Assembly (NCBI RefSeq): GCF_001598055.1
Contig: NZ_CP014844.1
Coordinates: 248,001-312,000, forward strand
Length of the DNA: 64,000 nucleotides
Origin: Cupriavidus nantongensis
Lineage (GTDB): Bacteria; Pseudomonadota; Gammaproteobacteria; Burkholderiales; Burkholderiaceae
Direction of reading: 5' to 3'
In this document: positions 7,439 to 17,167 of the stretch, piece after piece
Layout of the letters: each line of letters begins with the position of its first letter
How positions within the stretch are numbered: the stretch's first letter is position 1
Program-made: the position numbers and the translations under genes
Notes under the pieces: generated by a model
The model's input: the letters and a program-made list of their open reading frames with translations, nothing else
Database searches by the model: none
What the model was told of the DNA's origin: nothing

Positions 7439-10400
7439 ATGGCCAAGTTTTTTATCGACCGGCCGGTGTTCGCGTGGGTGCTCGCGCTGATCATCGTGCT
7501 GGGCGGCATATTGTCGATCCTGCAGCTGCCGATCGCGCAATATCCGAACATCGCCCCGCCGACGATCTCGGTCACCGCCACCTACCCGGGTGCGTCGGCC
7601 AAGACGCTGGAGGATTCCGTCACTTCGGTGATCGAGCAGGAGCTTAACGGCGCCCCCAACCTGCTCTACTACAGCTCGACCAGCGAGTCGTCCGGCCTGG
7701 CCAGCATCACCATCGCGTTTGCGCCGGGCTCGAACGTCGACCTGAACTCGGTCGAGGTGCAGAACCGCCTCAAGCGCGTGGAAGCGCGCCTGCCGGCCGA
7801 AGTGCGCCAGCAGGGCGTGCGCGTCGACAAGGCCGGGAACAACTACATGATGTTCCTGACGGTGTCGTCCAAGTCCGGCACGGCCAGCGCGATCCAGCTC
7901 GGCAACTACGTCTCGGCGCAGGTGATCGACTCGATCCGCCGCGTTCCCGGCGTGGGCCAGGCCGACCTGTTCGGCACCGAGTACGCGATGCGGATCTGGC
8001 TGGACCCGGCCAAGCTGACCGGCTTCAACCTGACCCCGACCGACGTCACCGCCGCGGTGGGCGAGCAGAACATCCAGGTCGCCGTGGGCGAGCTGGGCGG
8101 CACGCCCTCGCCCAAGGGCACCGAGCTCAATGCCACCGTCACCACCGAAAGCCGGCTGACCACGCCGGAGCAGTTCGGCAACATCCTGCTGCGTACCAAC
8201 CCGGACGGGTCGTCGGTGCGCATCAAGGACGTCGGCCGCGTGGAGCTGGGCGGCGCCGACTACTCGACCCAGGCCCGCACCAACGGCAAGCCGTCGGCGG
8301 CCATCGCCATCAAGCTGGCCCCGACCGGCAATGCGCTCGCCACCGCCACCGCGGTGCGCGCCAAGATGGAAGAGCTGTCGAAGAACTTCCCGGCGGACTA
8401 CGAGTACTCGGTACCGTACGACACCTCGGCCTTCGTCAAGATCTCGATCGAGGAAGTGATCAAGACCCTGCTCGAAGCCGTGGTGCTGGTGTTCCTGGTG
8501 ATGTACCTGTTCCTGCAGAACTTCCGCGCCACCATCATCCCGACGCTGGTGGTGCCGATCGCGCTGCTGGGTACGTTCGGCGCGCTGCTGGCATTCGGCT
8601 TCTCGATCAATGTGCTGACCATGTTCGGCATGGTGCTGGCCATCGGTATCCTGGTGGACGATGCCATCGTGGTGGTCGAGAACGTCGAGCGCATCATGAG
8701 CGAGGAAGGCCTGTCGCCGCGCGAAGCAACGCGCAAGGCCATGGGCCAGATCACCGGCGCCATCGTCGGCATCACGCTGGTGCTGACCGCGGTGTTTATC
8801 CCGATGGCGTTCTTCTCGGGCTCGGTGGGCAACATCTACCGCCAGTTCTCGCTGTCGCTGATCGCCTCGATGGCGTTCTCGGCGCTGCTGGCGCTGACGC
8901 TGACCCCGGCGCTGTGCGCGACGCTGCTCAAGCCGGTGGAAGCGGGCCACCACCACGAGAAGAAGGGTTTCTTCGGCTGGTTCAACCGCACCTTCGCCAC
9001 CGCGTCGACCGGCTACCAGGGCGTGGTCGCGCGCATCCTCAAGCGCACCGGCCGCTACCTGATCATCTACGCGCTGATCATCGCTGGCGTGGTGGTGCTG
9101 TTCAAGCGCCTGCCGTCGTCGTTCCTGCCCGATGAAGACCAGGGCTACATGATCACCGTGGTGCAGCTGCCCAACGGCGCGACCCAGGACCGTACCATCG
9201 GCGTGCTCAAGCAGATCGAGGATTACTACCTGCAGAAGGAAAGCAAGGTGGTGGACCAGATGATCACGGTGGCGGGCTTCTCGTTCTTCGGCCGCGGCCA
9301 GAACGGCGGTATCGCGTTCGTGCGCCTGAAGGACTGGAAGGAGCGTACCGGCGAGGGCGAGACCGCGCAGGCGCTGGTCGGCCGTGCCTTCGGCGCGCTG
9401 TCGTTCATCAAGGACGCGATCATCTTCCCGCTCAATCCGCCGGCGATTTCCGAGCTGGGCAACTCCTCGGGCTTCGACTTCCGCCTGCAGGACCGCACCG
9501 GCCAGGGCCACGCCAAGCTGATGGAAGCGCGCAACATGATGCTCGGCATGGCCGCGCAGAGCCCGGTGCTGATGGGCGTGCGACCCGAAGGCCAGGAAGA
9601 TGCGCCGCAGCTGCAGATCGACATCGACCGCGAGAAGGCCAAGGCGCTCGGGGTCTCGGTGGCCAGCATCAACTCGACGCTGTCGATCGCGTTCGGCTCC
9701 AACTACGTCAACGACTTCATCTATGAAGGCCGCGTGCGCAAGGTGATCGTGCAGGCCGACGGCGCCGACCGCCGGCTGCCGGACGACCTGACCAAGCTGC
9801 GCGTGCGCAACAGTAACGGCGACATGGTGGCGTTCGCGGCGTTCGCGACCTCGAAGTGGGTGATGGGCTCGCCGCGCCTGGAGCGCTACAACGGCATGCC
9901 GGCGGTGAAGCTGGCGGGCCAGGCCGCGCCGGGCCGCAGTACCGGCGAAGCCATGCGCGTGATGGAGGAGAACTTCGCCAAGCTGCCGCCGGGCTTCGGC
10001 TTCGAGTGGTCCGGACAGTCGTACGAAGAACGCCTGGCCGGCTCGCAGGAACCGATCCTGTACACGCTGTCGCTGATCATCGTGTTCCTGTGCCTGGCCG
10101 CGCTGTATGAAAGCTGGTCGATCCCGTTCTCGGTGCTGCTGGTGGTGCCGCTGGGCGTGCTCGGCGCGCTGCTGGGCGTGACGCTGCGCGGCATGCCCAA
10201 CGACGTGTACTTCAAGGTGGGCCTGATCGCCACCATCGGCCTGTCGGCGAAGAACGCCATCCTGATCGTGGAATTCGCCAAGGACCTGCAGGCGCAGGGC
10301 AAGGGCCTGATCGAAGCCACGCTGGAAGCGGTGCATCTGCGCTTCCGCCCGATCCTGATGACGTCGATGGCGTTCATCCTGGGCGTGCTGCCGCTGGCGA

Positions 10401-10591
10401 TCGCCACCGGCGCGGGCTCGGGCAGCCAGCGCGCCATCGGTACCGGCGTGATGGGCGGGATGATCACGGCCACGGTGCTGGCGATCTTCCTGGTGCCGGT
10501 GTTCTTCGTGGTGGTGCGCAAGCGCTTCAAGGGCAGTGCCCGCCAGCGCATGCTGGACCAGAAGTGGCACGACCCCCAGGAGGAAATCTGA
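7439..10591 (+). CDS. RND multidrug efflux pump permease, HAE1 family (AcrB/MexB-like)
   Basis: Proton-driven inner-membrane transporter of 1050 residues, the normal length of AcrB homologues. The N-terminus [16 protein letters not shown] is the family hallmark, with the first helix directly after it. Helix 4 carries the proton-relay aspartates in [17 protein letters not shown], and the second half has the matching [16 protein letters not shown] with its essential Lys. The periplasmic porter domains contain the usual [11 protein letters not shown] entry and the [13 protein letters not shown] repeat. It lies 72 bases behind the adaptor and 2 bases before the outer-membrane gene. Likely substrates are hydrophobic drugs, solvents or bile-type compounds; specificity cannot be read from sequence. 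Confidence 0.95.
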   Translation: MAKFFIDRPVFAWVLALIIVLGGILSILQLPIAQYPNIAPPTISVTATYPGASAKTLEDSVTSVIEQELNGAPNLLYYSSTSESSGLASITIAFAPGSNVDLNSVEVQNRLKRVEARLPAEVRQQGVRVDKAGNNYMMFLTVSSKSGTASAIQLGNYVSAQVIDSIRRVPGVGQADLFGTEYAMRIWLDPAKLTGFNLTPTDVTAAVGEQNIQVAVGELGGTPSPKGTELNATVTTESRLTTPEQFGNILLRTNPDGSSVRIKDVGRVELGGADYSTQARTNGKPSAAIAIKLAPTGNALATATAVRAKMEELSKNFPADYEYSVPYDTSAFVKISIEEVIKTLLEAVVLVFLVMYLFLQNFRATIIPTLVVPIALLGTFGALLAFGFSINVLTMFGMVLAIGILVDDAIVVVENVERIMSEEGLSPREATRKAMGQITGAIVGITLVLTAVFIPMAFFSGSVGNIYRQFSLSLIASMAFSALLALTLTPALCATLLKPVEAGHHHEKKGFFGWFNRTFATASTGYQGVVARILKRTGRYLIIYALIIAGVVVLFKRLPSSFLPDEDQGYMITVVQLPNGATQDRTIGVLKQIEDYYLQKESKVVDQMITVAGFSFFGRGQNGGIAFVRLKDWKERTGEGETAQALVGRAFGALSFIKDAIIFPLNPPAISELGNSSGFDFRLQDRTGQGHAKLMEARNMMLGMAAQSPVLMGVRPEGQEDAPQLQIDIDREKAKALGVSVASINSTLSIAFGSNYVNDFIYEGRVRKVIVQADGADRRLPDDLTKLRVRNSNGDMVAFAAFATSKWVMGSPRLERYNGMPAVKLAGQAAPGRSTGEAMRVMEENFAKLPPGFGFEWSGQSYEERLAGSQEPILYTLSLIIVFLCLAALYESWSIPFSVLLVVPLGVLGALLGVTLRGMPNDVYFKVGLIATIGLSAKNAILIVEFAKDLQAQGKGLIEATLEAVHLRFRPILMTSMAFILGVLPLAIATGAGSGSQRAIGTGVMGGMITATVLAIFLVPVFFVVVRKRFKGSARQRMLDQKWHDPQEEI

Positions 10592-10593
10592 AC

Positions 10594-12072
10594 ATGACCA
10601 AGACTCTGACCACACTGCTGCTGGTGGCCGGCGTTCTGACGGGGTGCACGCTGGCACCCCACTATGACCGCCCTGCCCCGCCGGTGGCAGACAGCTTCCC
10701 GACCGCGCCCGAGGGCTACGCCACGGCCGAGGTGAAGAGCGGCGAAACCCGCCGCGCCGCCGACATCGGCTGGCGCGAGTTCTTCCGCGACCCGCGCCTG
10801 CAGGCGCTGATCGCGACCTCGCTGGAAAACAACCGCGACCTGCGCACCGCGGCGCTGCGCATCGAGGAAGCGCGCGCGCTGTACCAGGTGCAGCGCGCCG
10901 ACCTGCTGCCCACGGTGAACGGCACCGCCGCGTTCACGCGCGGCCGCACGCCGGCGTCGCAGTCGATCACCGGCACGGACTTCACCGGCAGCACCTACCA
11001 GGTGGGCGTGGGCATCAGCGCGTACGAGCTGGACTTCTTCGGCCGCGTGCGCAGCCTGTCCAACGCCGCGCTGGCGCAGTACTTTGCCACCGAAGAGGCG
11101 CGCCGCTCGGCGCAGATCTCGCTGGTGTCGGAAGTGGCCAAGGCTTACCTGGCAGAACGTTCCTACGCCGAGCAGTACGAGATTGCCCGCGACACGCTGA
11201 AGGCGCGCGAAAGCACCTATGGCCTGGCCAGGCAGCGCTTCGAGGCCGGCGCCACCTCGGCGCTGGACCTGCGCGACAACGAGTCGCTGGTGGCGCAGGC
11301 CCGCGTCGCCGCGGCGCAGCTGGCACGCCAGCGCGCGCAGGCGCACAACGCGCTCGAAGTGCTGGTGGGCAAGCCCATCGGCACCATCGAGAACCTGCCC
11401 GAGCCGATGCGCCTGTCGGACGAGCGCATCATCAGCGATATCCCGCCGGGGCTGCCGTCGGACCTGCTCGAGCAGCGTCCCGATATCCGCCAGGCCGAGC
11501 AGCAGCTGCTGTCGGCCAACGCCAATATCGGCGCCGCGCGCGCGGCGTTCTTCCCGCGCATCACGCTGACCAGCAGCGCCGGCACCATCAGCCCCAGCTT
11601 CTCGGGGCTGTTCGACGGGGGCACGCACGCGTGGACGTTCGCGCCGCAGCTGGTGCTGCCGATCTTCGACTTCGGCCGCAACCTGTCCAACCTGGACCTG
11701 GCCAACGTGCGCAAGAACATCCAGGTCGCCAACTACGAGAAGACCATCCAGACGGCCTTCGCGGAAGTGGCGGACGCGCTGGTGGCGCGCGGCACGCTGG
11801 AAGACCAGGTCGCGGGCCAGGAGCAGGTGCGCAACGCCGAGGCCGCGCGCTACGAGCTGTCGCGCCTGCGCTTCCGCAGCGGCGTGGCCAGCTACCTGGA
11901 CGAGCTCGACGCGCAGCGCCAGCTGTTCACCGCCGAGCAGGCGCTGATCCAGGCGCGGCAGCTGCGGCTGAACAATGCGATCGATCTGTACCGGTCGCTG
12001 GGCGGCGGGTTGCAGGAGAGCAGCGCGGTGGCGCAGCAGGCGCCGGCTGGGCAAGGAACGGTGACGCAGTAA
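10594..12072 (+). CDS. Outer-membrane efflux lipoprotein, NodT/OprM family
   Basis: TolC-like outer-membrane channel of 492 residues completing the tripartite pump. A lipoprotein signal ends in LTGC, leaving a Cys followed by TLAPHYDRP, the characteristic start of OprM-type proteins. Two OEP repeats follow: one with LENNRDLRTAALRIEEARALYQ, the other with SDLLEQRPDIRQAEQQL. ATG 10594 is two bases after the pump's stop and has a good ribosome site (CAGGAGG). It is the last gene of the operon; a strong terminator lies at 12258-12287. Confidence 0.94.
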   Translation: MTKTLTTLLLVAGVLTGCTLAPHYDRPAPPVADSFPTAPEGYATAEVKSGETRRAADIGWREFFRDPRLQALIATSLENNRDLRTAALRIEEARALYQVQRADLLPTVNGTAAFTRGRTPASQSITGTDFTGSTYQVGVGISAYELDFFGRVRSLSNAALAQYFATEEARRSAQISLVSEVAKAYLAERSYAEQYEIARDTLKARESTYGLARQRFEAGATSALDLRDNESLVAQARVAAAQLARQRAQAHNALEVLVGKPIGTIENLPEPMRLSDERIISDIPPGLPSDLLEQRPDIRQAEQQLLSANANIGAARAAFFPRITLTSSAGTISPSFSGLFDGGTHAWTFAPQLVLPIFDFGRNLSNLDLANVRKNIQVANYEKTIQTAFAEVADALVARGTLEDQVAGQEQVRNAEAARYELSRLRFRSGVASYLDELDAQRQLFTAEQALIQARQLRLNNAIDLYRSLGGGLQESSAVAQQAPAGQGTVTQ

Positions 12073-12107
12073 GGCAGTAGCGCCGTATCGCTTGCCGAGG
12101 GTTTGCT

Positions 12108-12229
12108 CCCCTCTCCCGCTTGCGGGAGAGGGGCCGGGGGGTGAGGGCCTGGCGCTGGCAATTGCGACGGCCCTTACTTCGTGGAGGCTCCCGCCCTCAC
12201 CCCAACCCTCTCCCGCAAGCGGGAGAGGG
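12108..12229. repeat. Paired short palindromic repeats, copy 2 (BIME-like)
   Basis: Two perfect stem-loops face each other. CCCCTCTCCCGC / GCGGGAGAGGGG pairs around TT at 12108-12133, and CCCTCTCCCGC / GCGGGAGAGGG pairs around AA at 12206-12229. Flanking segments are also mutually inverted, so the whole can fold into one large hairpin. It sits between convergent genes and shares its core with the elements at 1091, 26713 and 36971. Confidence 0.8.
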
Positions 12230-12257
12230 AGTACACCGGCAGCGGTCCATGCGATAA

Positions 12258-12287
12258 AGCCAGTGGTTTCGCCACTGGTTTTTTTTT
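12258..12287 (+). terminator. Rho-independent terminator of the RND efflux operon
   Basis: A 7-bp perfect stem CCAGTGG / CCACTGG with loop TTTCG is followed by nine Ts (12279-12287). It lies about 190 bases after the outer-membrane gene and five bases before the end of the convergent OmpW-like gene. Confidence 0.9.
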
Positions 12288-12292
12288 CGCCC

Positions 12293-13132
12293 TCAGAACT
12301 TGTACGAAGCCGCCACAAAAAACACCAGCGGATTCGGCTCCAGCTTCGTCTTCGACGTCGACAGCACCGTGCCATTGGCCGCCTTGATCGTCATCGTCGA
12401 CGTGGTCTTCAGCGGGATGTAGGTCACCGCCGCCGTCAGCCCCCAATGCTCGTCGAAGTTATAGGTCCCGCCGATATTGAACACCGGCGCCCACGACGAC
12501 GACGCGTCGGCACTGACCGAAGTCGCTCCCGGAATGCCCGCGCCCGCGGCCAGGATCGCGCCGAGGTTGTTGTTGACCGAGCTGGCGAAGGCCGGGTTGA
12601 CTTCGATGTTGGTAAAGAAGTTGTACGAGACCCCGAGCCCCAGGAACGGCCGGAAGCGCGTGCCCGGCTCCAGGAAGTGGTACTGCACCATCGCCGCCGG
12701 GCTCCACTGGCGCGCCTTGGTGATGATCGGGTTCAGCGCCGGGTCGCCCAGGCTCTGGCGGCCGAGCGCGCCGGCCGGGCCGGGCGGGATCAGCTCGCCG
12801 TGGCCATAGAGCTTGAACTCGGGCGGGATGCCGCCCACCGCGGTGATGGCGATATGGTCGGTGACGAAGTGGCTGAAGGTCAGCCCCAGCGTGTTGGCGT
12901 TGGACGACGAGATGCTGCTGCCCGGCGCGGTGAAGCTCGACGGCAGCCCGAGCGGGTAGTTGATCGGCACGTCCAGCAGCGAGGTGGTGAGCGGGTCGCT
13001 CTGGCCGTGGGTCCGGATATGGAACCAGCCGGCCGAAACCACGTTGTCGCCCTTCTTCTGGGCGTGGGCAGGCAGGGCGATGCTGGCCAGCGCGGCCAGC
13101 ACCAGCGCAAGCGTCAGGTGCAAGGTCTTCAT
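12293..13132 (-). CDS. OmpW-family outer-membrane protein
   Basis: Eight-stranded outer-membrane beta-barrel protein of 279 residues. A Sec signal (MKTLHLTLALVLAALA) is cut after AHA. The family features are the early segment WFHIRTHG, an NTLGLTFSHFVTDHIAI strand, QYHFLEPGTRFRPFLGLGV, and the C-terminal NPLVFFVAASYKF ending in Phe as outer-membrane proteins do. The insertion of about 40 residues in the middle (ASSVNNNLGAILAAGAG) is longer than in E. coli OmpW. OmpW proteins are thought to pass small hydrophobic molecules; the substrate is unknown. Monocistronic, about 80 bases before the DUF2957 gene on the same strand. Confidence 0.9.
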   Translation of the reverse strand: MKTLHLTLALVLAALASIALPAHAQKKGDNVVSAGWFHIRTHGQSDPLTTSLLDVPINYPLGLPSSFTAPGSSISSSNANTLGLTFSHFVTDHIAITAVGGIPPEFKLYGHGELIPPGPAGALGRQSLGDPALNPIITKARQWSPAAMVQYHFLEPGTRFRPFLGLGVSYNFFTNIEVNPAFASSVNNNLGAILAAGAGIPGATSVSADASSSWAPVFNIGGTYNFDEHWGLTAAVTYIPLKTTSTMTIKAANGTVLSTSKTKLEPNPLVFFVAASYKF

Positions 13133-13213
13133 GTTGTGTCCCCGGGCAGTGAAGTCACTGTTGATGTATCGATGGAGGCGCCGGGGCTGCGATGGCCCCG
13201 GGCCTGGGCCGGC

Positions 13214-14497
13214 TTATTGCACGAACGCGCCGACGGTGAAGTACGGGCCGTTGTCGCGCTGCTCGAGGAAGCCGAACACGCCGCCGGTGAACATCAGCTT
13301 GCCGGTCGGCGCCGAGCCCGCCGGCGCCTCGCGGCGCGAGGTGCGGACCACGCCCGGCACCTGCTGCGAGAAGTCGAGCCGGTACGGGATCGCCAGCGAC
13401 GCATCGGACGGCCGGAACGGGTCCATCATGGTTGCGGCGGCACCCACCAGCGCCGTCACGCGGTAGTTGAAGTTGCTGTCGACACCGACGTATTCGCCAT
13501 TGACCGTGCCCTCGGTGACCGCCACCGCGGGCGCCATCATGCCGATGCCGATCTCGTCGTCGGCGCCGAGGGGCCCGTTGGCGAGCGAGTCGTTGGCATA
13601 GCCCACGCGGATCATGATCGGCACCAGCTGGCCGCGCAGCTTGCCGACGATCAGGTAGGCCTTGCCCAGTGTGCTGCCGAGCGTGGCCGGCTGGCTCTCG
13701 GCCTTGTAGTTGGTCGACAGCAGCGCGCCGCTGGGCTGCGGCACGAAGTTGTTGCCCTTGCGCTCGCAGGTGTTGGTGGCGTTGTCGCAGACCGTGAACG
13801 AGCCGTCGGCGGCGAGCGCCATGCGGTAGTCCTGCGCCACCACCTGGAACTGCTTGGACGGCACCTCGTGGAAGCCGGTGCCGTTGTATTGGCCGGCGAT
13901 CTTCGACAGGTCGGTCTCGGTCTGCGCGAAGCCGATGAACTGGAAATACGGGAAGGTGGTATCGGGCACCGCCCCGGCGCCGAGCACGCCGTTGAACTGG
14001 ATGCGCGCGCCGGGGATGGTGCCGCCCGCCACGCCTTCGCCGACGAAGAGCTTGGCCGGTCGGTCGGGATCGAGGCTGGCGCCGCTCAGCTCGAACGCGC
14101 ACTGGTTCAGCTTCTCGGTGGGCAGGCCGGTCTCGGCCTTGAGCGTGCCGCGCATCACGTTCAGGTCATTGGTGGGATCGCTGCGCGTGGGCTGCACGGT
14201 GCCGGTCTGGCGCGGCACCGAGGAATCGAGGAAGGTCACCTGCCAGGTCATGCGCGTGGTGTCGATCTGCACCTTGACCAGTTCGCCCGAGCCGGTGCCG
14301 CCGGTGAAGGTGGTGTTGTAGTCGAGCGAGGCCGGGCACAGGCGTGTCTGCGCGGCACTGGGCGTGGCCGGGGCGTCGTCACCGCCGCCGCCACCGCCGC
14401 AGGCGGCAAGCATGGCGGTGGCGGCCGCGGCCAGCGCGCGCGCCGGCACGGTCGATGGGCGCGGCGCACGCGGCAGGTGGTTTCGTTGGGGCTGCAT
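13214..14497 (-). CDS. DUF2957-family lipoprotein (distal paralogue)
   Basis: Predicted exported lipoprotein of 427 residues with no known function. The signal peptide ends in the lipobox LAAC, followed by a run of six Gly and DD, a spacer seen in outer-membrane-targeted lipoproteins of this group. The body repeats motifs shared with the next gene: LDYNTTFTGGTGSGELVKV, FVGEGVAGGTIPGARI and FAQTETDLSKIAGQYN. ATG 14497 has GAGGAG just upstream, so it is preferred over the more distal ATG at 14530. It forms a tandem pair with the paralogue at 14531. My recall is that DUF2957 occurs mainly in Cupriavidus and Ralstonia. Confidence 0.82.
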   Translation of the reverse strand: MQPQRNHLPRAPRPSTVPARALAAAATAMLAACGGGGGGDDAPATPSAAQTRLCPASLDYNTTFTGGTGSGELVKVQIDTTRMTWQVTFLDSSVPRQTGTVQPTRSDPTNDLNVMRGTLKAETGLPTEKLNQCAFELSGASLDPDRPAKLFVGEGVAGGTIPGARIQFNGVLGAGAVPDTTFPYFQFIGFAQTETDLSKIAGQYNGTGFHEVPSKQFQVVAQDYRMALAADGSFTVCDNATNTCERKGNNFVPQPSGALLSTNYKAESQPATLGSTLGKAYLIVGKLRGQLVPIMIRVGYANDSLANGPLGADDEIGIGMMAPAVAVTEGTVNGEYVGVDSNFNYRVTALVGAAATMMDPFRPSDASLAIPYRLDFSQQVPGVVRTSRREAPAGSAPTGKLMFTGGVFGFLEQRDNGPYFTVGAFVQ

Positions 14498-14530
14498 GGT
14501 TGTCTCCTCGTTGTTTTGTCTGTGCTGCAA

Positions 14531-15889
14531 TCAGGGCGCCGCAAGCACGCCGACACGGAAGGTCGGATTCGCACCGCCGCTGCCTGACAAGTGGCTGAAC
14601 ACACGGCCGCTGGCGATCAGCGCGCCGGTGGTGCCGCTGTTGTCGGTGGTGTTCAACATGCCCGCCGCCGCCTGCGTGAAATCGAGCTGGAAGCCGCCGG
14701 TCTGGTTCATCGTCATCGGGTCGAGCAGGTCGACGCGCGCGCCCTTGACCAGCGACGCGGTGTAGGCAAAGTCGCTGCCCGAGCCGATATAGCCGCCGTC
14801 GAGCCGGCCGCTGGCGAGCATCGTCGCCGGCGCCATCAGTGCCAGCCCCGATTCATCGTCGACATTGACCGTCAGCGGCAGCAGCGAGATCTGCGCATAG
14901 CCGGTGCGCACCAGCAGCGGCACCAGCGCGCCATCGAGCTTGCCCACCACCATCAGCCCCTTGGCGCGGCTGGCGTTGTTGGCGGTGATGGCCTGGTTGT
15001 GGAACGACGGATAGCGGCGGCTGCCGTCGGCATTGCTGCTTTCGAATGCGCCGTCGGCGCTGCGCAGCTTCCAGTTGTTGCCGGTGCTGACGCAGCTGCC
15101 GCTCGCCGTGGTGCAGCTGCCGTCGGCGTTGAGCGTCTCGGTGGCCTGCGCGGTGGCGGGCGTGAAGTGGCTCGAGGCGGTTAGCGTGCCGCCGGACGGC
15201 ACCTGATGGTAGCCCAGCAGGTTGTAGGTGCCGGCCACACGGGTGAAGTTGGTCTCGGTCTGCGCGAACGCCAGCACCGGATAGAACGGGAACGTCGTCG
15301 CCGGGATCGCGCCGAGTCCAAGCACGCCCGGATAGGAGATGGTGGCGCCCGGGATGCCGCCGCCGGCGACGCCGTTGCCGAGGAAGATCACCGGCGGTTT
15401 GGCGCTGTCGATATTCGCCTGCGAGACGCCGTCCGATGCCGTGGCGGTCTGCAGCGCCACCGCGCAGCGGTTCTGCTCGGCGGTGGGCAGCGAGGTCAGG
15501 TTGGCGAAGGTGCCGGTGAAGGTCACGCCCGCGCGCGTCGGGCTGACGCTGCCGGGCTGCTTCGGCACCGGCGACTCGATGATCTCCAGCTCATACGTGC
15601 GCGCCGCGGTATCGAAGCGCAGCCTGACCAGTTCGCCCGCGCCGGAGCCGCCGGTGAAGGTGGTGCCGTAGTCCAGCGCCGCCGGGCACAGCGATCCGGG
15701 CGGGCCGCCGATGGTGACCGGCCCCTGCGCCGGGCACGTGCCGGTGTCCGCGCACTGCGGCGGCGCCTGCGTGCCGGCGCGCGGCGCGTCGTCATCGCCG
15801 CCGCCGCCACCGCCGCAGCCAGCCAGCGCCGCGGCAACGCTCACCCCTGTCACAACCAAAGTGCTGCGCCAAAGCCTCGACATGGTCAT
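14531..15889 (-). CDS. DUF2957-family lipoprotein (proximal paralogue)
   Basis: Predicted lipoprotein of 452 residues, paralogous over its whole length to the downstream gene. Lipobox LAGC is followed by a Gly-rich, Asp-rich linker, then LDYGTTFTGGSGAGELVRL, FLGNGVAGGGIPGATI and FAQTETNFTRVAGTYN, which line up with the other copy. It differs by an extra N-terminal segment (CADTGTCPAQGPV). The start at 15889 has CAGGAGACAGG upstream; ATG 15883 is an alternative. First gene of the DUF2957 pair, only about 33 bases from the next start. Function unknown; a surface or periplasmic role is an inference from the signal. Confidence 0.82.
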   Translation of the reverse strand: MTMSRLWRSTLVVTGVSVAAALAGCGGGGGGDDDAPRAGTQAPPQCADTGTCPAQGPVTIGGPPGSLCPAALDYGTTFTGGSGAGELVRLRFDTAARTYELEIIESPVPKQPGSVSPTRAGVTFTGTFANLTSLPTAEQNRCAVALQTATASDGVSQANIDSAKPPVIFLGNGVAGGGIPGATISYPGVLGLGAIPATTFPFYPVLAFAQTETNFTRVAGTYNLLGYHQVPSGGTLTASSHFTPATAQATETLNADGSCTTASGSCVSTGNNWKLRSADGAFESSNADGSRRYPSFHNQAITANNASRAKGLMVVGKLDGALVPLLVRTGYAQISLLPLTVNVDDESGLALMAPATMLASGRLDGGYIGSGSDFAYTASLVKGARVDLLDPMTMNQTGGFQLDFTQAAAGMLNTTDNSGTTGALIASGRVFSHLSGSGGANPTFRVGVLAAP

Positions 15890-16059
15890 TGCCTGTCTCC
15901 TGTTTTTTCCTGCGACCCCTGTTGCCGGATCGGTCGTCCGGCTCTGCGTCCGGATCCTGTCGTGTGCGGCGACTGTCGCCGCGCGCGGGTTTCAGCGTCA
16001 ATAGAGCGGCCGTTCCAAACGGGCGCGGCCGGGCGCGGCCGGGTGTGGCCTGTGCCGCG

Positions 16060-16992
16060 TCAGAAGCGATATTCGGGATTGGCCGGGTCGAACGCCGAGG
16101 CCTCGAAGGTCTTGCGCACCAGCTTGTCGAACACGATCTTCTCGACCATGTTGCCGTCGGCGTCCCACGCGGTTTCGACGCGGATATACGGATGCTTCAG
16201 GTCCAGCATCAGCTGCACCCGCTTGGCGTAGTACTGCGGCGCGCCGGCCGGCAGGTCCCAGGTCAGCGCCACCATGCGCACGCCCTGCTCCTGCACGATC
16301 TCGGCCTTGCCGTATTTCTCGGACAGCCCGGCGGCGCGCAGCGATTTCGCGTCGCGCTCGAGCATCGACAGCACGTACTGGAAGCCCAGGTCGCGCACGG
16401 TATGGTTGGACTGCGAACGCGCCAGCGAACCATCGAGCGCGATCCACATCGAGGTAAAGCCCAGCACGCCGCCCAGGTGGCCGTACATCTCGTCCTTGCG
16501 GCGGGTCTCGTCATAGAGGATTTCCTGGCCCGCCTGCGCCCCGCCCGGCAGCCACTTCGCATAGAGCTGGCGCGGCGCATGGCGGTAGCGGATCTGCATC
16601 TTGGCGGGCTGCTCCTGCCACTGGCCGTTGAGCCGTTCCTGGCGCGACATCCAGTACTCGTACTCGGGATAGCGGTTCATCTCGGCGCGTGCCCATTTCA
16701 GCAGCGCATCGGGCTGCAGCGCCTGGAACACGGCCAAGACCTGCGCATCGGACAGCCGCGCGAGCTCTCCGCTGGCGACCTGGCGCGAGAACAGCGCGGC
16801 CTGCTGCGCCGAGGGCAGGCCGTCATAGGCCGTACCTGTCGCTGCGGCAGCGCTGGCCGGCTGGGCCATGGCCACGGGCGGATACCCCAGCGGCGCGGCC
16901 AGCAGGCCGATGACGGCGCCGGTGATGGCGGCAAGGCGGCGCAGTTTGATCGATGATCGATTGGATGGTTGGATCGGCGGATGGATGGACAC
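16060..16992 (-). CDS. Exported DUF1571-like protein
   Basis: Predicted periplasmic protein of 310 residues. A hydrophobic signal region (ITGAVIGLLAAPLGYPPVAM) ends near AMAQ. The rest contains YEYWMSRQERLNGQWQEQP, QIRYRHAPRQLYAKWLPG and the C-terminal PEYRF, matching my memory of DUF1571, a LolA/LolB-like fold. A lipid-carrier role would be inference only. The start is a GTG at 16992, decided by GAGGAGG eight bases upstream; the ATG at 17064 would place non-conserved sequence before the signal. It follows a TetR gene on the same strand with about 175 bases between. Confidence 0.75.
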   Translation of the reverse strand: MSIHPPIQPSNRSSIKLRRLAAITGAVIGLLAAPLGYPPVAMAQPASAAAATGTAYDGLPSAQQAALFSRQVASGELARLSDAQVLAVFQALQPDALLKWARAEMNRYPEYEYWMSRQERLNGQWQEQPAKMQIRYRHAPRQLYAKWLPGGAQAGQEILYDETRRKDEMYGHLGGVLGFTSMWIALDGSLARSQSNHTVRDLGFQYVLSMLERDAKSLRAAGLSEKYGKAEIVQEQGVRMVALTWDLPAGAPQYYAKRVQLMLDLKHPYIRVETAWDADGNMVEKIVFDKLVRKTFEASAFDPANPEYRF

Positions 16993-17167
16993 GGCAGCTT
17001 CCTCCTCAAGACGGGCAAAGCGGACAGGGTCACCGCAGCGTCCGCGGGCATGCACCGGGCGCACGGCTCCACAAGGCCGCGGCGCGGCCTCGCTGGGTGG
17101 ATCGACGGTTCAGGTTGCGCGAGCGCGGCAGCGCCATGCCGGCGGTAACCGGCGGCGGCGCGTGCCG

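Noticed and set aside
7415..10657. A 1080-residue open frame antisense to the efflux pump gene
   Set aside because: It is a GC-rich shadow: His/Arg/Gln-rich low-complexity protein with no motif, exactly opposite a strongly recognised pump gene.
9886..12375. 829-residue minus-strand frame across the pump and channel genes
   Set aside because: It spans two real genes and a terminator; composition is that of a shadow.
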